Below, in pieces: positions 43,628-52,973 of a stretch of 64,000 nucleotides of DNA. Every line of letters starts with the position of its first letter. Position 1 is the stretch's first letter. A model generated the notes under the pieces. That model saw only the letters and a program-made list of their open reading frames with translations, made no database searches and was not told where the DNA came from. A program made the position numbers and the translations under genes. Origin of the DNA: Hyphomicrobiaceae bacterium (GTDB lineage Bacteria; Pseudomonadota; Alphaproteobacteria; Rhizobiales; Ancalomicrobiaceae); contig JAEULV010000140.1 of assembly GCA_016793065.1 (NCBI GenBank), positions 1 through 64,000 on the forward strand, written 5' to 3'.

Positions 43628-43772
43628 CGCGGGGCTTCGACCCGCTTTTGCCATTTTCACCGACTAGCGAAATACCAATGCGCCGGAACGCATGCTATCC
43701 GGGATCGGAAGGGGATTCGACGTCGATCGCTGTCTTGGCGATGCCGTCGGGCGGGCGGACTTGAGGGATTTC

Positions 43773-44237
43773 ATGAACGCGAAGATGCAGTTGACCGCAA
43801 TTGCCGTCATGCTTGGCTTGACCGCGTGCGGCGATTCCGGTCCCAAGCAGAATGTCGGCACGGTCGCGGGCGCCATCGCCGGCGGCGTCATCGGTTCCCA
43901 GATCGGCGGCGGCGACGGCCGGCTTGTCGCCACCGGCGTCGGCGCCGCCCTTGGTGCCCTTGTCGGCAGCGAGATCGGCCGCCAGCTCGACGAGCGCGAC
44001 CAGCTGCTGATGGCCGAGGCCCAGACCGGAACCCTGACCTACGATCCGCCCGGCACCGTCCGACCCTGGCGCAACCCGTCGAACGGCCATCATGGCGAGG
44101 TGAGCGCCGGTCCGCCCTATTCGGTCAACTATCTGAAGTGTCGCGAATTCACCCACACGGTCTTTATTGACGGCCGCCGCGAGATCCTGCGCGATCAGGC
44201 CTGCCAACAGCCGGACGGAACCTGGCGCCCGAGTTGA
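43773..44237 (+). CDS. Glycine-zipper outer-membrane lipoprotein (17 kDa antigen-like)
   Basis: 154 residues from ATG 43773 with GAGGG upstream. A lipoprotein signal ends in the lipobox LGLTAC, so Cys20 should be lipidated. A glycine zipper follows (AGAIAGGVIGSQIGGGDG, GVGAALGALVGSEIGRQLDE), as in the Rickettsia 17 kDa surface antigen family and RT0821/Lpp0805 proteins. The C-terminal part (SVNYLKCREFTHTVFIDGRR) is the conserved soluble domain. Role unknown, probably an envelope structural protein. It follows feuQ by about 145 bp on the same strand. Confidence 0.8.
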   Translation: MNAKMQLTAIAVMLGLTACGDSGPKQNVGTVAGAIAGGVIGSQIGGGDGRLVATGVGAALGALVGSEIGRQLDERDQLLMAEAQTGTLTYDPPGTVRPWRNPSNGHHGEVSAGPPYSVNYLKCREFTHTVFIDGRREILRDQACQQPDGTWRPS

Positions 44238-44505
44238 GCCCGTGGACCAAGCGGCGCACGATGGCTTTATCCGCGCGCGCTCGCCGTCCATCCGGTCGGC
44301 TTGAACGCTGCCTGCACCGATAAATGCCTATATCGCAACGTTATGTTTGTCTCCGGGGCTTTCGCGTCCCGTTGACTCGCGCGACCTTGTCGCCCGCAGT
44401 CTTGCGCCGTGCTACGAATATTGATTAGCCGGCCGACTAGCGACAATGAAACATTAAATCTTTTCGCGTTCCCTTGTTTTGGTCGCCAGAGGCCTGTTTG
44501 ACAAA

Positions 44506-45951
44506 ATGAACGCCAGGGGAAATCCCGTCAGGGATCGAATCAAGACTTACCTCTCAACCCTCAGCCCCCAGGCGAGGGCCATGCTGGTGCGCGCCGCCGA
44601 GGCGTCGATCGAGCGCGGCGAGCGCGACATTTCCCTCGAGACGGTTCTGGCCATCATTCACGAGATCGACGCCGCCGATAACTTCGACAAGATCTTCGAG
44701 CCCGATACCGCGCCGCTCGATCTGGTGCCCGAGGCCGGAGGCGCCCAGTCCTGGGCCGCCCGGTTGCACCAGGAGTTCTTCCGCCCGCTCGACCCGTTCC
44801 TCATCGACGTCGTGCTGCCGAGCCGTCAGGTCGGGCTGATTTACGAGCCGCATCTCGATCTGATCTGGACCTTCATCTGCCGCGACCTGATGCCCGAGCA
44901 CATGAACGCGATCCTGTCGCTGAACGACGCCGGCCTTGCCGCCGATCCCCGCATCGTCGCCGCCGAGTTGCGCCTCGCGGTGACGCCGACCGCGCGCGCC
45001 TACCTCGCCGATGCCGCCAACAACCCCAAGGGCCAGCAGCGCGTCCGCGCCCAGTTGGGCAATGACGGCGGCTATGCCGATTTCCTCGATTGCCTGCACG
45101 TCTTCGAGAACGAGGAGGCCTACGCCAGGATCCTCGGCCGCCTGCCCAAGACCCTGACCGCCTTCGACATGTCCGAATCCGGTCCCGTCTCCGACCTGAT
45201 CGGCAGTGTCATCAAAAAGCGCATCGTCGATGCCCGGTTTCTTGCCGCCGCGCTGGTGAAGCGCCTAGGCAATCCCGGTCACCTGATCAATCTCGCCATG
45301 CGGATTGCCGGTTCCGACGATCCCAAGGTCGTCGCCCAGACGCCGGCGATCGCGCTGGTCGATCTGATCCTGGCCGAGATCGACCGCTGCGTCGCCATCT
45401 GCGAGAGCCTCGCCAAGTCGCACCGCACCACTTCGTCGCTCGCCCAGCGCATGCGTGCCTATCACGAAATCGTGAGGCACTTCTCCATGGTCATCGACCT
45501 GGAGCAGGCGCCGGAATGGAGCCGCCGCATCAGCGCCAGCCGCCGCCGCCTGTCCGACCTGCTGGCCGCCGATATCGAACAGGCGCCCGGTCTCGTTCGC
45601 CGCGCCTTGCGCGATGGTGTCGAGCGCGGCTTCAACGACACGTCGATGCTTGAGGACGCCGAACGCGCCATGACGCTGCTCGATGCCGCGCGCGGCATCT
45701 CCGACAGCCTTGCCCTCAACGACGCCATCACCCGGTCGCGCAAGGCGGCGGAACAGGTCCTGGAAACCCTCAACGGCAAGGTGATGGATGGCCTGCGCCG
45801 GGCCGATTCATCCGACCGCGCCCGGGCATTGCGCCATGTCGATGCCATGATCCGCTTCGCCGCCATCATCTTCGGCGATGACTACGCCCTCGTCCTGCGC
45901 CGCAGCCGTGACACTATCGTCCAGAAGGCGCCGGCCCGCGCGGTGATCTGA
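44506..45951 (+). CDS. Large helical protein of unknown function (DUF2336-like)
   Basis: 481 residues from ATG 44506; a TTG at 44479 is the alternative start. No signal peptide or membrane segment. The protein is helical throughout, with HEAT-like repeats in the middle (KKRIVDARFLAAALVKRLGN, GHLINLAMRIAGSDDPKVVA) and a basic region near WSRRISASRRRLSDLL. The pattern recalls alphaproteobacterial DUF2336 proteins, but a secure family match is not visible. The 268-bp upstream region is AT-rich for this window and probably holds its promoter. Confidence 0.6.
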   Translation: MNARGNPVRDRIKTYLSTLSPQARAMLVRAAEASIERGERDISLETVLAIIHEIDAADNFDKIFEPDTAPLDLVPEAGGAQSWAARLHQEFFRPLDPFLIDVVLPSRQVGLIYEPHLDLIWTFICRDLMPEHMNAILSLNDAGLAADPRIVAAELRLAVTPTARAYLADAANNPKGQQRVRAQLGNDGGYADFLDCLHVFENEEAYARILGRLPKTLTAFDMSESGPVSDLIGSVIKKRIVDARFLAAALVKRLGNPGHLINLAMRIAGSDDPKVVAQTPAIALVDLILAEIDRCVAICESLAKSHRTTSSLAQRMRAYHEIVRHFSMVIDLEQAPEWSRRISASRRRLSDLLAADIEQAPGLVRRALRDGVERGFNDTSMLEDAERAMTLLDAARGISDSLALNDAITRSRKAAEQVLETLNGKVMDGLRRADSSDRARALRHVDAMIRFAAIIFGDDYALVLRRSRDTIVQKAPARAVI

Positions 45952-46263
45952 GCCGGCAACCCTTCGGCGCGCTCGGCTTGCCGCGCGCCGACGCACGGCT
46001 CCCGTCGAAACTCCCAAGAAGTCGCCGGAACCGCCTCCACGGCAATCGCTGCGCGCCTGCGGCCTTGACATGCCCGCGCTTGATGGGTGTCAAAGTCGCC
46101 GCGTCGTTCCGGCGTTACGCGTTCATCCCATTGCGGCCCGGACTGCCGGACGCTACCTCAAGGCGGAACTCGGGGTTGGCGGATCCGTTCGGCGTCGCCG
46201 CGAGCGGTCACTGCGCCGTGATGCTGGAATCGTGCCCTGGAATGCCAGGTGCAAGGAGTGGTC
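45952..46263. other. Intergenic region, 312 bp, before ccmI
   Basis: A hairpin TCGGCGCG / CGCGCCGA (45964-45991) lies 12 bases after the upstream stop but lacks a T-run. The rest shows no gene and should contain the promoter of the ccmIEFH operon. Confidence 0.4.
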
Positions 46264-47427
46264 ATGCTGGTTTGGTTCGTCTTTGCGGTGATGACGGTGA
46301 TCGGCGTGCTCGCGGTGCTGATGCCGCTGGCGCGAGCCGACCGTGCCGCCGCCGGCGCCCAGGACGTAGCCGTCTATCGCGACCAACTCGGCGAGATCGA
46401 CCGGGACCGCGAACGCGGCGTCATCGACGAGGTCGAGGCCGTCGCCGCCCGCAACGAGGTCGCCCGTCGCCTGCTCAAGGCCGCGCGCGCCGAGGAGGTC
46501 GACGCACCGGCCGCGCTCGGCGGACCGAGCCGGCTGGCGCGCGCCGTCGCCGTCGTTTGCGCCGTGCTGATGCCCGCCATCGCCATCGGCGCCTACCTCG
46601 GCCTCGGCAAGCCCGATGCGGCCGACCAGCCGCTCGCCTCCCGCCTCGCCGCCGCCAGTTCCGAGAAACAGTCGATCGACCAGTTGGTCGCCCGCGTCGA
46701 GAAGCATCTCGCCGACCGTCCCGAGGACGGCAAGGGCTGGGAAGTGCTGGTGCCGATCTATGTCCGCATGGGTCGGCTCGCCGATGCCGAGACCGCCTTG
46801 CGCAACACGATCCGCCTGCTTGGCTCCACCGCCGAGCGCGAGAGCGCCCTTGGCGAGGTCATCGTCTACCAGAACAGCGGCGTTGTCGTCGCCGATGCCC
46901 GCGCCGCGTTCGAGCGCGCCAATGCCCAGGACCCGCTGGCGGTGGCGCCGCGGATGTTCCTGGCGCTGGCCCTGTCGCAGGACGGCAAGCTGGCCGAATC
47001 GCGCAAGGCCTGGGTGGCGCTGATCGATGCCAGCAAGCCCGATGACCCCTGGGTGGTCGAGGCCAGGGCCGAACTCGCCAAGATCGATGCCGTCCTCGCC
47101 GGTGGCCCGGCCGCCGTCGCCCCGACCAGCCCCGCGCCGCCCGCCGCCGCCGACAAGGGGCCAAGCGCCGCCGACATCGCTGCCGCCCAGTCGATGACCG
47201 AAGCCGAGCGCGGCCGCATGATCGAGGACATGATCGCCAGCCTCAACGCCCGGCTGAAGGCGCAGGGCGGGACGGTTGACGAGTGGATCAAGCTGGTGCG
47301 CTCCTATGCCATGATCGGCAAGCGCGTCGAGGCGACCACCGCCCTTCAGGATGCCCGCAAGGCCTTCGCCGCCGATGCCGCCGCCATCGAAAAGCTTGAC
47401 GGATTGGCCAAGGCCCTGTCGTTGTGA
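46264..47427 (+). CDS. ccmI: Cytochrome c biogenesis protein CcmI (CycH)
   Basis: 387 residues from ATG 46264, with AAGGAG 7 bases upstream. Two membrane helices (LVWFVFAVMTVIGVLAVLM and LARAVAVVCAVLMPAIAIGA) flank a cytoplasmic leucine-zipper-like segment with YRDQLGEIDRDRERGVIDEV, the standard CcmI start. The periplasmic part has TPR repeats (GWEVLVPIYVRMGRLADAET, MFLALALSQDGKLAESRKAW). CcmI holds apocytochrome c for CcmFH. First gene of ccmI-ccmE-ccmF-ccmH (cycHJKL of rhizobia); the CcmABCD and CcmG genes are not in the window. Confidence 0.93.
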   Translation: MLVWFVFAVMTVIGVLAVLMPLARADRAAAGAQDVAVYRDQLGEIDRDRERGVIDEVEAVAARNEVARRLLKAARAEEVDAPAALGGPSRLARAVAVVCAVLMPAIAIGAYLGLGKPDAADQPLASRLAAASSEKQSIDQLVARVEKHLADRPEDGKGWEVLVPIYVRMGRLADAETALRNTIRLLGSTAERESALGEVIVYQNSGVVVADARAAFERANAQDPLAVAPRMFLALALSQDGKLAESRKAWVALIDASKPDDPWVVEARAELAKIDAVLAGGPAAVAPTSPAPPAAADKGPSAADIAAAQSMTEAERGRMIEDMIASLNARLKAQGGTVDEWIKLVRSYAMIGKRVEATTALQDARKAFAADAAAIEKLDGLAKALSL

Positions 47428-47488
47428 CCGCGCGCGCCGGATCGCCGGTGCGCCCCGCCGATGAGATCAGCCTGAAAGGGCAGCAAAC

Positions 47489-47947
47489 ATGACCCGCAAG
47501 CAACGACGTCTTACTCTGATCGGTGTCGCCGGCACGGTGCTGCTGGCCGCGGTCGGCCTCGTGCTTTTCGCCCTTTCCGGCAAGATCACCCTGTTCGTCA
47601 CCCCGGCCGACATCGCCGCCAAGAACATCGGCCCCGGCCAGCAGATCCGCCTCGGCGGGCTGGTCAAGGTCGGCAGCGTCGTCAAGTCCGATGGCGCCGC
47701 CGTTCGCTTCGAGATCGAGGACACGGTCAAGACCATCAAGGTCACCTATGCCGGCGTCCTGCCCGATCTCTTCCGCGAGGGCCAGGGCGTCGTCACCGAA
47801 GGCAAGCTCACCGCCGATGGCGGATTTGTCGCAGATACCGTGCTCGCCAAGCATGACGAGACCTACATGCCCAAGGAAGTCGCCGACAGCCTGAAGGCGC
47901 AAGGTCATTGGAACCCCGCCGACGCCAACAAGCCGAAGCCGCAGTGA
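47489..47947 (+). CDS. ccmE: Cytochrome c maturation heme chaperone CcmE (CycJ)
   Basis: 152 residues, normal length. An N-terminal signal anchor ([20 protein letters not shown]) is followed by the OB-fold domain. His122 in [10 protein letters not shown] is the residue that binds heme covalently, with the Tyr four residues later. GAAAG-type site GAAAGGG upstream. It hands heme from CcmC to CcmF in the periplasm. Second gene of the operon. Confidence 0.96.
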   Translation: MTRKQRRLTLIGVAGTVLLAAVGLVLFALSGKITLFVTPADIAAKNIGPGQQIRLGGLVKVGSVVKSDGAAVRFEIEDTVKTIKVTYAGVLPDLFREGQGVVTEGKLTADGGFVADTVLAKHDETYMPKEVADSLKAQGHWNPADANKPKPQ

Positions 47948-47954
47948 GGACTTC

Positions 47955-49940
47955 ATGATTGTCGAAATCGGTCACTACGCGCTCATCCTGTCGCTGGTCC
48001 TGGCGCTCGTGCAGTCGGTCGTCCCGGTGGTCGGCGCCGCGCGCCGCGATCCCCGCCTGATGGCCGTCGCCGGCCCCACCGCCCTGTTCCAGTTCCTGTT
48101 CGTCGGGCTCGCCTTCGCCGCGCTGACCTGGGCCTATGTCGTCTCCGATTTCTCCGTCTACAACGTCGTCGCCAATTCCCATTCGCAGAAGCCGCTGATC
48201 TTCAAGATTTCCGGCGTCTGGGGCAATCACGAAGGCTCGATGCTGCTGTGGGTGACCATCCTCGCCCTGTTCGGCGCCCTGGTGGCCCTGTTCTCGCGCA
48301 ATCTGCCGCCGACCCTGCGCGCCAACGTGCTCGCCGTCCAGGCCTGGGTCGGGGTCGCCTTCCTCACCTTCATCCTGCTGACCTCCAACCCGTTCGAGCG
48401 TCTCGACAAGCCGCCGTTCGAGGGCCAGGACCTCAACCCGATCCTGCAGGACGTCGGCCTCGCCATTCATCCGCCGCTGCTCTATCTCGGCTATGTCGGC
48501 TGCTCGGTGGCGTTCGCCTTCGCCGTCGCCGCCCTGATCGAGGGCCGCATTGACGCCGCCTGGGCGCGCTGGGTGCGGCCGTGGACCCTCGGCGCCTGGA
48601 TCTTCCTGACGCTCGGCATCGCCATGGGCTCCTACTGGGCCTATTACGAGCTCGGCTGGGGTGGCTGGTGGTTCTGGGACCCGGTCGAGAACGCCTCGCT
48701 GATGCCGTGGCTGGTGGCGACTGCGCTGCTGCACTCGGCCATCGTCATGGAAAAGCGCGAGGCGCTGAAGGTGTGGACGGTGCTGATGGCGATCCTCGCC
48801 TTCGCCCTCTCGCTGCTCGGCACCTTCCTCGTCCGCTCCGGCGTGCTGACCTCGGTCCACGCCTTCGCCACCGATCCGGCGCGCGGCGTGTTCATCCTCG
48901 GCATTCTCACCCTGTTCGTCGGCGGCTCGCTGGCGCTCTACGCCGCCCGTGCCTCGCTGTTGACCCAGGGCGGCATCTTCGCCCCGATCTCGCGCGAGGG
49001 CGCCCTTGTCCTCAACAACCTGTTCCTCACCGCCGCCTGCGCCGCCGTGCTGATCGGCACGCTCTACCCGCTGCTGGTCGAGGCCACCACCGGCGGCAAG
49101 ATCTCGGTCGGCGAGCCGTTCTTCAACCTCACCTTCGGCCCCCTCGTCCTGCCGCTTCTGCTGCTGCTGCCGCTCGGGCCGTTCCTCGCCTGGAAGCGCG
49201 GCGACGTGCTCGCCGTCGCCCAGCGCCTGTGGCTGGCCTTCGCGCTCGCCATCGTCGCCGTCGCCGTCGCCTTCTATCTGAAGCACGGTGGCCCCGTGCT
49301 GGCGCCGTTCGGGGCCGGCCTTGCCGCCTGGATCATGCTCGGTGCCATCGCCGAGCCGATGACCCGCGCCAAGTTCGGCAAGGAACCGCTGGCGACCTCG
49401 GCCCGGCGCCTGTTCGGCCTGCCCCGGTCGACCTTCGGCACCGCGCTTGCCCATTTCGGCGTCGGCATGATGGTGCTTGGCATCGTCTCGGAAGGCGCCT
49501 GGAAGGTCGAGCGCATCCTGGTGATGAAGCCGGGCGAGACCGTCGAACTCGGCGGCTACGGCGTCACCTTCGAGGGGACGGTCCCGCGCAAGGGGCCGAA
49601 CTATCAGGATCAGGTCGGCAAGTTCGTCGTCAGCGACGGCGGCACCGTCGTCGCCCGGCTCGAATCCGCCAAGCGCCTGTTCACCGCCCGGCAGATGCCG
49701 ACGAGCGAGGTCGCGCTCGAAACCCGCGGACTGTTCTCGCAGATCTACATCGCCCTCGGCGAGGCCCAGGACAGCGGCGGCTGGTCGGTGCGCATGTACT
49801 GGAAGCCGCTGGTGCTGCTGATCTGGCTCGGCGCGCTGGTGATGTCGATCGGCGGCTTCGTCTCGCTCTCCGACCGTCGCCTGCGCGTCGGCGCCCCCAA
49901 GCCCGCCCGCGCCGCCGCCGCGCTTGCCGCCGCCGAGTGA
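47955..49940 (+). CDS. ccmF: Heme lyase CcmF (CycK)
   Basis: 661 residues, full length, with about 15 membrane helices. The tryptophan-rich heme-handling motif reads GWGGWWFWDPVENASLMPW, and conserved histidines lie near NHEGSMLLWV and LAIHPPLLYLGYVG. With CcmH it joins heme to the CXXCH motif of apocytochromes c on the outer face of the inner membrane. It begins eight bases after ccmE; ccmH follows after 11 bases. Confidence 0.97.
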   Translation: MIVEIGHYALILSLVLALVQSVVPVVGAARRDPRLMAVAGPTALFQFLFVGLAFAALTWAYVVSDFSVYNVVANSHSQKPLIFKISGVWGNHEGSMLLWVTILALFGALVALFSRNLPPTLRANVLAVQAWVGVAFLTFILLTSNPFERLDKPPFEGQDLNPILQDVGLAIHPPLLYLGYVGCSVAFAFAVAALIEGRIDAAWARWVRPWTLGAWIFLTLGIAMGSYWAYYELGWGGWWFWDPVENASLMPWLVATALLHSAIVMEKREALKVWTVLMAILAFALSLLGTFLVRSGVLTSVHAFATDPARGVFILGILTLFVGGSLALYAARASLLTQGGIFAPISREGALVLNNLFLTAACAAVLIGTLYPLLVEATTGGKISVGEPFFNLTFGPLVLPLLLLLPLGPFLAWKRGDVLAVAQRLWLAFALAIVAVAVAFYLKHGGPVLAPFGAGLAAWIMLGAIAEPMTRAKFGKEPLATSARRLFGLPRSTFGTALAHFGVGMMVLGIVSEGAWKVERILVMKPGETVELGGYGVTFEGTVPRKGPNYQDQVGKFVVSDGGTVVARLESAKRLFTARQMPTSEVALETRGLFSQIYIALGEAQDSGGWSVRMYWKPLVLLIWLGALVMSIGGFVSLSDRRLRVGAPKPARAAAALAAAE

Positions 49941-49951
49941 GGACAGGACCC

Positions 49952-50425
49952 ATGTCGCGCCTTGCCCGCCTTCTCGCCGCCCTAGTCGTGCTCCTCGGCC
50001 TCGCCGCGCCGGCCTTCGCGGTCAAGCCCGACGAGATGCTCGCCGATCCGGCGATGGAGGCGCGCGCCCGCGCCATCTCGACGGAACTGCGCTGCCTCGT
50101 CTGCCAGAACGAGTCGATCGACGACTCCAACGCGCCGCTCGCCCGCGATCTGCGCCTGCTGGTGCGCGAGCGCCTGACCGCCGGCGACAGCGATCGCCAG
50201 GTGCTGGACTATCTGGTCGACAAGTATGGCGAATTCGTCCTGCTGCGCCCGGTGTTCAGCCTGCGCAACGCGTTGCTCTGGCTCGGCCCGTTCCTGGTCC
50301 TCGCCATCGGCGGTCTTGTGATCGTCTCCAAGATCCGCCGCCGCCCGGCCGCTCCCGCCGCCGCTGCCGGCGGCCTGACGGCGGACGAACAGCGCGCGCT
50401 CGACGAGCTGATGAAGAACGGCTGA
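49952..50425 (+). CDS. ccmH: Cytochrome c maturation protein CcmH (CycL)
   Basis: 157 residues from ATG 49952 with GAGGACAGGA upstream. A signal peptide (RLLAALVVLLGLAAPAFA) is followed by the redox motif LRCLVCQN (Cys-x-x-Cys) and the typical SIDDSNAPLARDLRLLV segment. A C-terminal membrane helix (ALLWLGPFLVLAIGGLVIV) anchors it. It keeps the apocytochrome cysteines reduced. Last gene of the operon. Confidence 0.95.
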   Translation: MSRLARLLAALVVLLGLAAPAFAVKPDEMLADPAMEARARAISTELRCLVCQNESIDDSNAPLARDLRLLVRERLTAGDSDRQVLDYLVDKYGEFVLLRPVFSLRNALLWLGPFLVLAIGGLVIVSKIRRRPAAPAAAAGGLTADEQRALDELMKNG

Positions 50426-50468
50426 CCCGCCGTCCGCTTGCGGCGCTCCGCCGCAAAGCCGCCACCGA

Positions 50469-50508
50469 CCTTACGAAGAGTTCACCCGCCTTACAGCGCG
50501 TCGTAAGG
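50469..50508 (+). promoter_or_regulatory. Candidate operator upstream of degP
   Basis: Two copies of CCTTAC stand exactly 20 bp apart (50469-50474 and 50489-50494), followed by the inverted form GTAAGG at 50503-50508. Direct half-sites two helical turns apart suit an OmpR-type regulator dimer; two such regulators are encoded nearby. Predicted from pattern only. Confidence 0.4.
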
Positions 50509-50578
50509 TAGCCTGCTCCATTGTCCGGCATCAGGATCGGAAGTCCCGATCGACCGACCGACTATTGGAGCTGCTGAC

Positions 50579-52093
50579 ATGTCGCATCCGACCTCGTCCT
50601 TCCTCGCGCGTCATCGTCGTGCGCTGACGGGCGGCGCCGTCGCCCTCGGCCTTGCCGGCCTGATCGGGGCGCAAGCGATCGTCTCTCCCCTGACGCCCGC
50701 CAATGCCCAGACCGCGCCGGCCAATCGCGCCCCCCTGGTCGCCGCCCAGCAGATGCCGACTTTTGCCGATGTCGTCGAACGCGTCCGCCCGGCCGTGGTG
50801 TCGATCCGCGTGCGCGGCGAAGGCCCGCGCGGCCGCGCCGATGCCGACTTGCCCGAACTTGAGGAAGGCAGCCCGCTGGAGCGCTTCTTCCGTGACTACG
50901 GCATGCCCGGCGGCCGTCGCGGCGAGCGTGGCGGCCCGCAGCGTCGCCCGGTCATGGGCCAGGGCTCCGGCTTCATCATCTCCGCCGACGGCAAGGTCGT
51001 GACCAATTATCACGTCGTCCGCGACGCGACCGAGGTGACCGTCGTCCTCGACGACCAGCGCGAGGTCCGCGCCCGCGTCCTCGGCGCCGATGAAAAGACC
51101 GACATCGCCCTCGTCAAGATCGACGATCCCGGCACCTATCCGACCGTGCCGATCGGCAATGGCGACATCCGCGTCGGCGACTGGGTCGTCGCCGTCGGCA
51201 ACCCCTTCGGTCTTGGCGGCACCGTCACCGCCGGTATCGTCTCCGCCCGTGGCCGCGACATCGGCGCCGGCCCCTATGACGACTATCTCCAGATCGACGC
51301 CCCGATCAATCGCGGCAATTCCGGCGGTCCCACCTTCAACCTTGCCGGCGAGGTCGTCGGCGTCAACACCGCCATCTACTCGCCCTCCGGCGGCTCGGTC
51401 GGCATCGGCTTCGCCATTCCCGCCGACACCGTCAAGCGCGTCGTCGCCCAGCTCGAAAAGGGCGGCGAAGTCGTGCGTGGCTGGCTCGGGGTGCAGATCC
51501 AGCCGGTCAACCGTGACATTGCCGACAGTCTCGGGCTGAAGGACACCCGCGGCGCCCTCGTCTCCGAGCCGCAGGCCGGCTCGCCCGCCGCCAAGGCCGG
51601 CATCCGTTCCGGCGATGTCATCATCGCCGTCGACGGTCGCGGCATCGACAATGCCCGCGATCTCGCCCGCCGCATCGCCGATTTCGGCCCCGGCTCCAAG
51701 GTGGCGGTGACGCTCTCGCGCGCCGGCAAGGAAACCGTCGTCGACGTGACGCTCGGTCGCCTGCCGACCGACCGCGCCGCCACCGTCGCCCCGAGCGCCG
51801 GCGAGGTCACCGGTCTCGCCGATCTCGGCCTGACGGTCGCGCCGGCCCGCGACGTCGGCCAGGGTGAGGCGGGCGTTGTCGTCACCCGGCTCGACGGCCG
51901 CAGTCCGGCTGCCCGCCAGGGCCTGCGCGTCGGCGACGTCATCCTCGAGATCCAGGGCGTCAGCGTCGCCTCCAATGCCGATGTCGTCCGTGCCCTCGAG
52001 GCCGTCAAGGCCGATGGCCGCCGCTCGGTCCTGATGCGCGTCCAGGCCGGCGATCGCTCGCGCTACGTCGCCGTGCCGCTCGCCGCGTCCTGA
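50579..52093 (+). CDS. degP: Periplasmic Do/HtrA-family serine protease
   Basis: 504 residues. A signal peptide (AVALGLAGLIGAQAIVSPLT, ending ANAQ) is followed by the protease domain with the triad His145 (VTNYHVV), Asp175 (EKTDIALVKID) and Ser248 (NRGNSGGPTF), then two PDZ domains starting near GWLGVQIQPVNRDIADSLGL and VAPARDVGQGEAGVVVTRLD. It degrades or refolds damaged envelope proteins. In Sinorhizobium the degP1 gene occupies the same place between cycL and a two-component pair. GGAG lies upstream of ATG 50579. Confidence 0.95.
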   Translation: MSHPTSSFLARHRRALTGGAVALGLAGLIGAQAIVSPLTPANAQTAPANRAPLVAAQQMPTFADVVERVRPAVVSIRVRGEGPRGRADADLPELEEGSPLERFFRDYGMPGGRRGERGGPQRRPVMGQGSGFIISADGKVVTNYHVVRDATEVTVVLDDQREVRARVLGADEKTDIALVKIDDPGTYPTVPIGNGDIRVGDWVVAVGNPFGLGGTVTAGIVSARGRDIGAGPYDDYLQIDAPINRGNSGGPTFNLAGEVVGVNTAIYSPSGGSVGIGFAIPADTVKRVVAQLEKGGEVVRGWLGVQIQPVNRDIADSLGLKDTRGALVSEPQAGSPAAKAGIRSGDVIIAVDGRGIDNARDLARRIADFGPGSKVAVTLSRAGKETVVDVTLGRLPTDRAATVAPSAGEVTGLADLGLTVAPARDVGQGEAGVVVTRLDGRSPAARQGLRVGDVILEIQGVSVASNADVVRALEAVKADGRRSVLMRVQAGDRSRYVAVPLAAS

Positions 52094-52155
52094 TCCCCCT
52101 GTTCGATCCGGCGGCACCCCAGCCCCAGCCCCAGGTGCCACGGATCGCACACGCG

Positions 52156-52195
52156 CCGGCCGGCTCTCCTGATCTCCAGGGAGTCGGCCGGTGTC
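52156..52195 (+). terminator. Imperfect hairpin after degP
   Basis: CCGGCCGGCTCTCC pairs with GGGAGTCGGCCGG with one mismatch, followed by TGTCGTTTC, about 60 bases after the degP stop. It may attenuate read-through into the response regulator gene. Confidence 0.45.
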
Positions 52196-52266
52196 GTTTC
52201 GACGCCGGTCGCTTTCGAGGTAGTGTTTCGACAGAATCGCCCGCGTCAAAGTCTGGAACGTCCAAC

Positions 52267-52953
52267 ATGCGCATGCTCATCATCGAAGACGATCGCGAGG
52301 CCGCCCGCTACCTGATCAAGGCGCTGAAGGAAGCCGGTCACGTCGCCGATCACGCCGCCGATGGCGACGAAGGCTGGTTCATGGCCGAACCCGGCGGCTA
52401 TGACGTGCTGGTGGTCGACCGCATGCTGCCGCGTCGCGACGGCCTGTCGATCGTCACCGCCCTGCGCGACAAGGGCGACGATACACCGGTGCTGATCCTG
52501 TCGGCGCTCGGCCAGGTCGATGACCGGGTCAAGGGCCTGCGCGCCGGTGGCGACGACTACCTGACCAAGCCCTATGCCTTCACCGAATTGCTCGCCCGCG
52601 TCGAGGCCCTTGGCCGCCGCCGCCGCTCGATCGAGGTCGAGACCAGGCTGACCGTCGGCGATCTGGTTCTCGACCGCCTCTCCCACAGCGTAGAACGCGC
52701 CGGTGGCGAGATCGTGCTGCAGCCGCGCGAGTTCCGCCTGCTCGAATACCTGATGAAGAACGCCGGCCAGGTCGTCACCCGCACCATGCTGCTGGAAAAC
52801 GTCTGGGACTATCACTTCGATCCGCAGACCAACGTCATCGACGTCCACATGTCGCGGCTGCGCGCCAAGATCGACAAGGGCTTCGACCGGCCGCTGCTGC
52901 ATACCATCCGTGGCGCCGGCTACATGGTGCGCGACTTCGGCACCAAGGCGTGA
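52267..52953 (+). CDS. OmpR-family response regulator
   Basis: 228 residues from ATG 52267. Receiver domain with IIEDD, phospho-Asp in LVVDRMLPRRDG and Lys in YLTKPYAFTE; winged-helix DNA-binding domain ending VIDVHMSRLRAKIDKGFDRP and IRGAGYMV. It corresponds by position to the regulator downstream of degP1 in Sinorhizobium, whose target genes are not clear to me. The partner kinase starts within or just after its stop. Confidence 0.88.
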   Translation: MRMLIIEDDREAARYLIKALKEAGHVADHAADGDEGWFMAEPGGYDVLVVDRMLPRRDGLSIVTALRDKGDDTPVLILSALGQVDDRVKGLRAGGDDYLTKPYAFTELLARVEALGRRRRSIEVETRLTVGDLVLDRLSHSVERAGGEIVLQPREFRLLEYLMKNAGQVVTRTMLLENVWDYHFDPQTNVIDVHMSRLRAKIDKGFDRPLLHTIRGAGYMVRDFGTKA

Positions 52954-52973
52954 GCGCGGGGAGAGGGGCCGAC

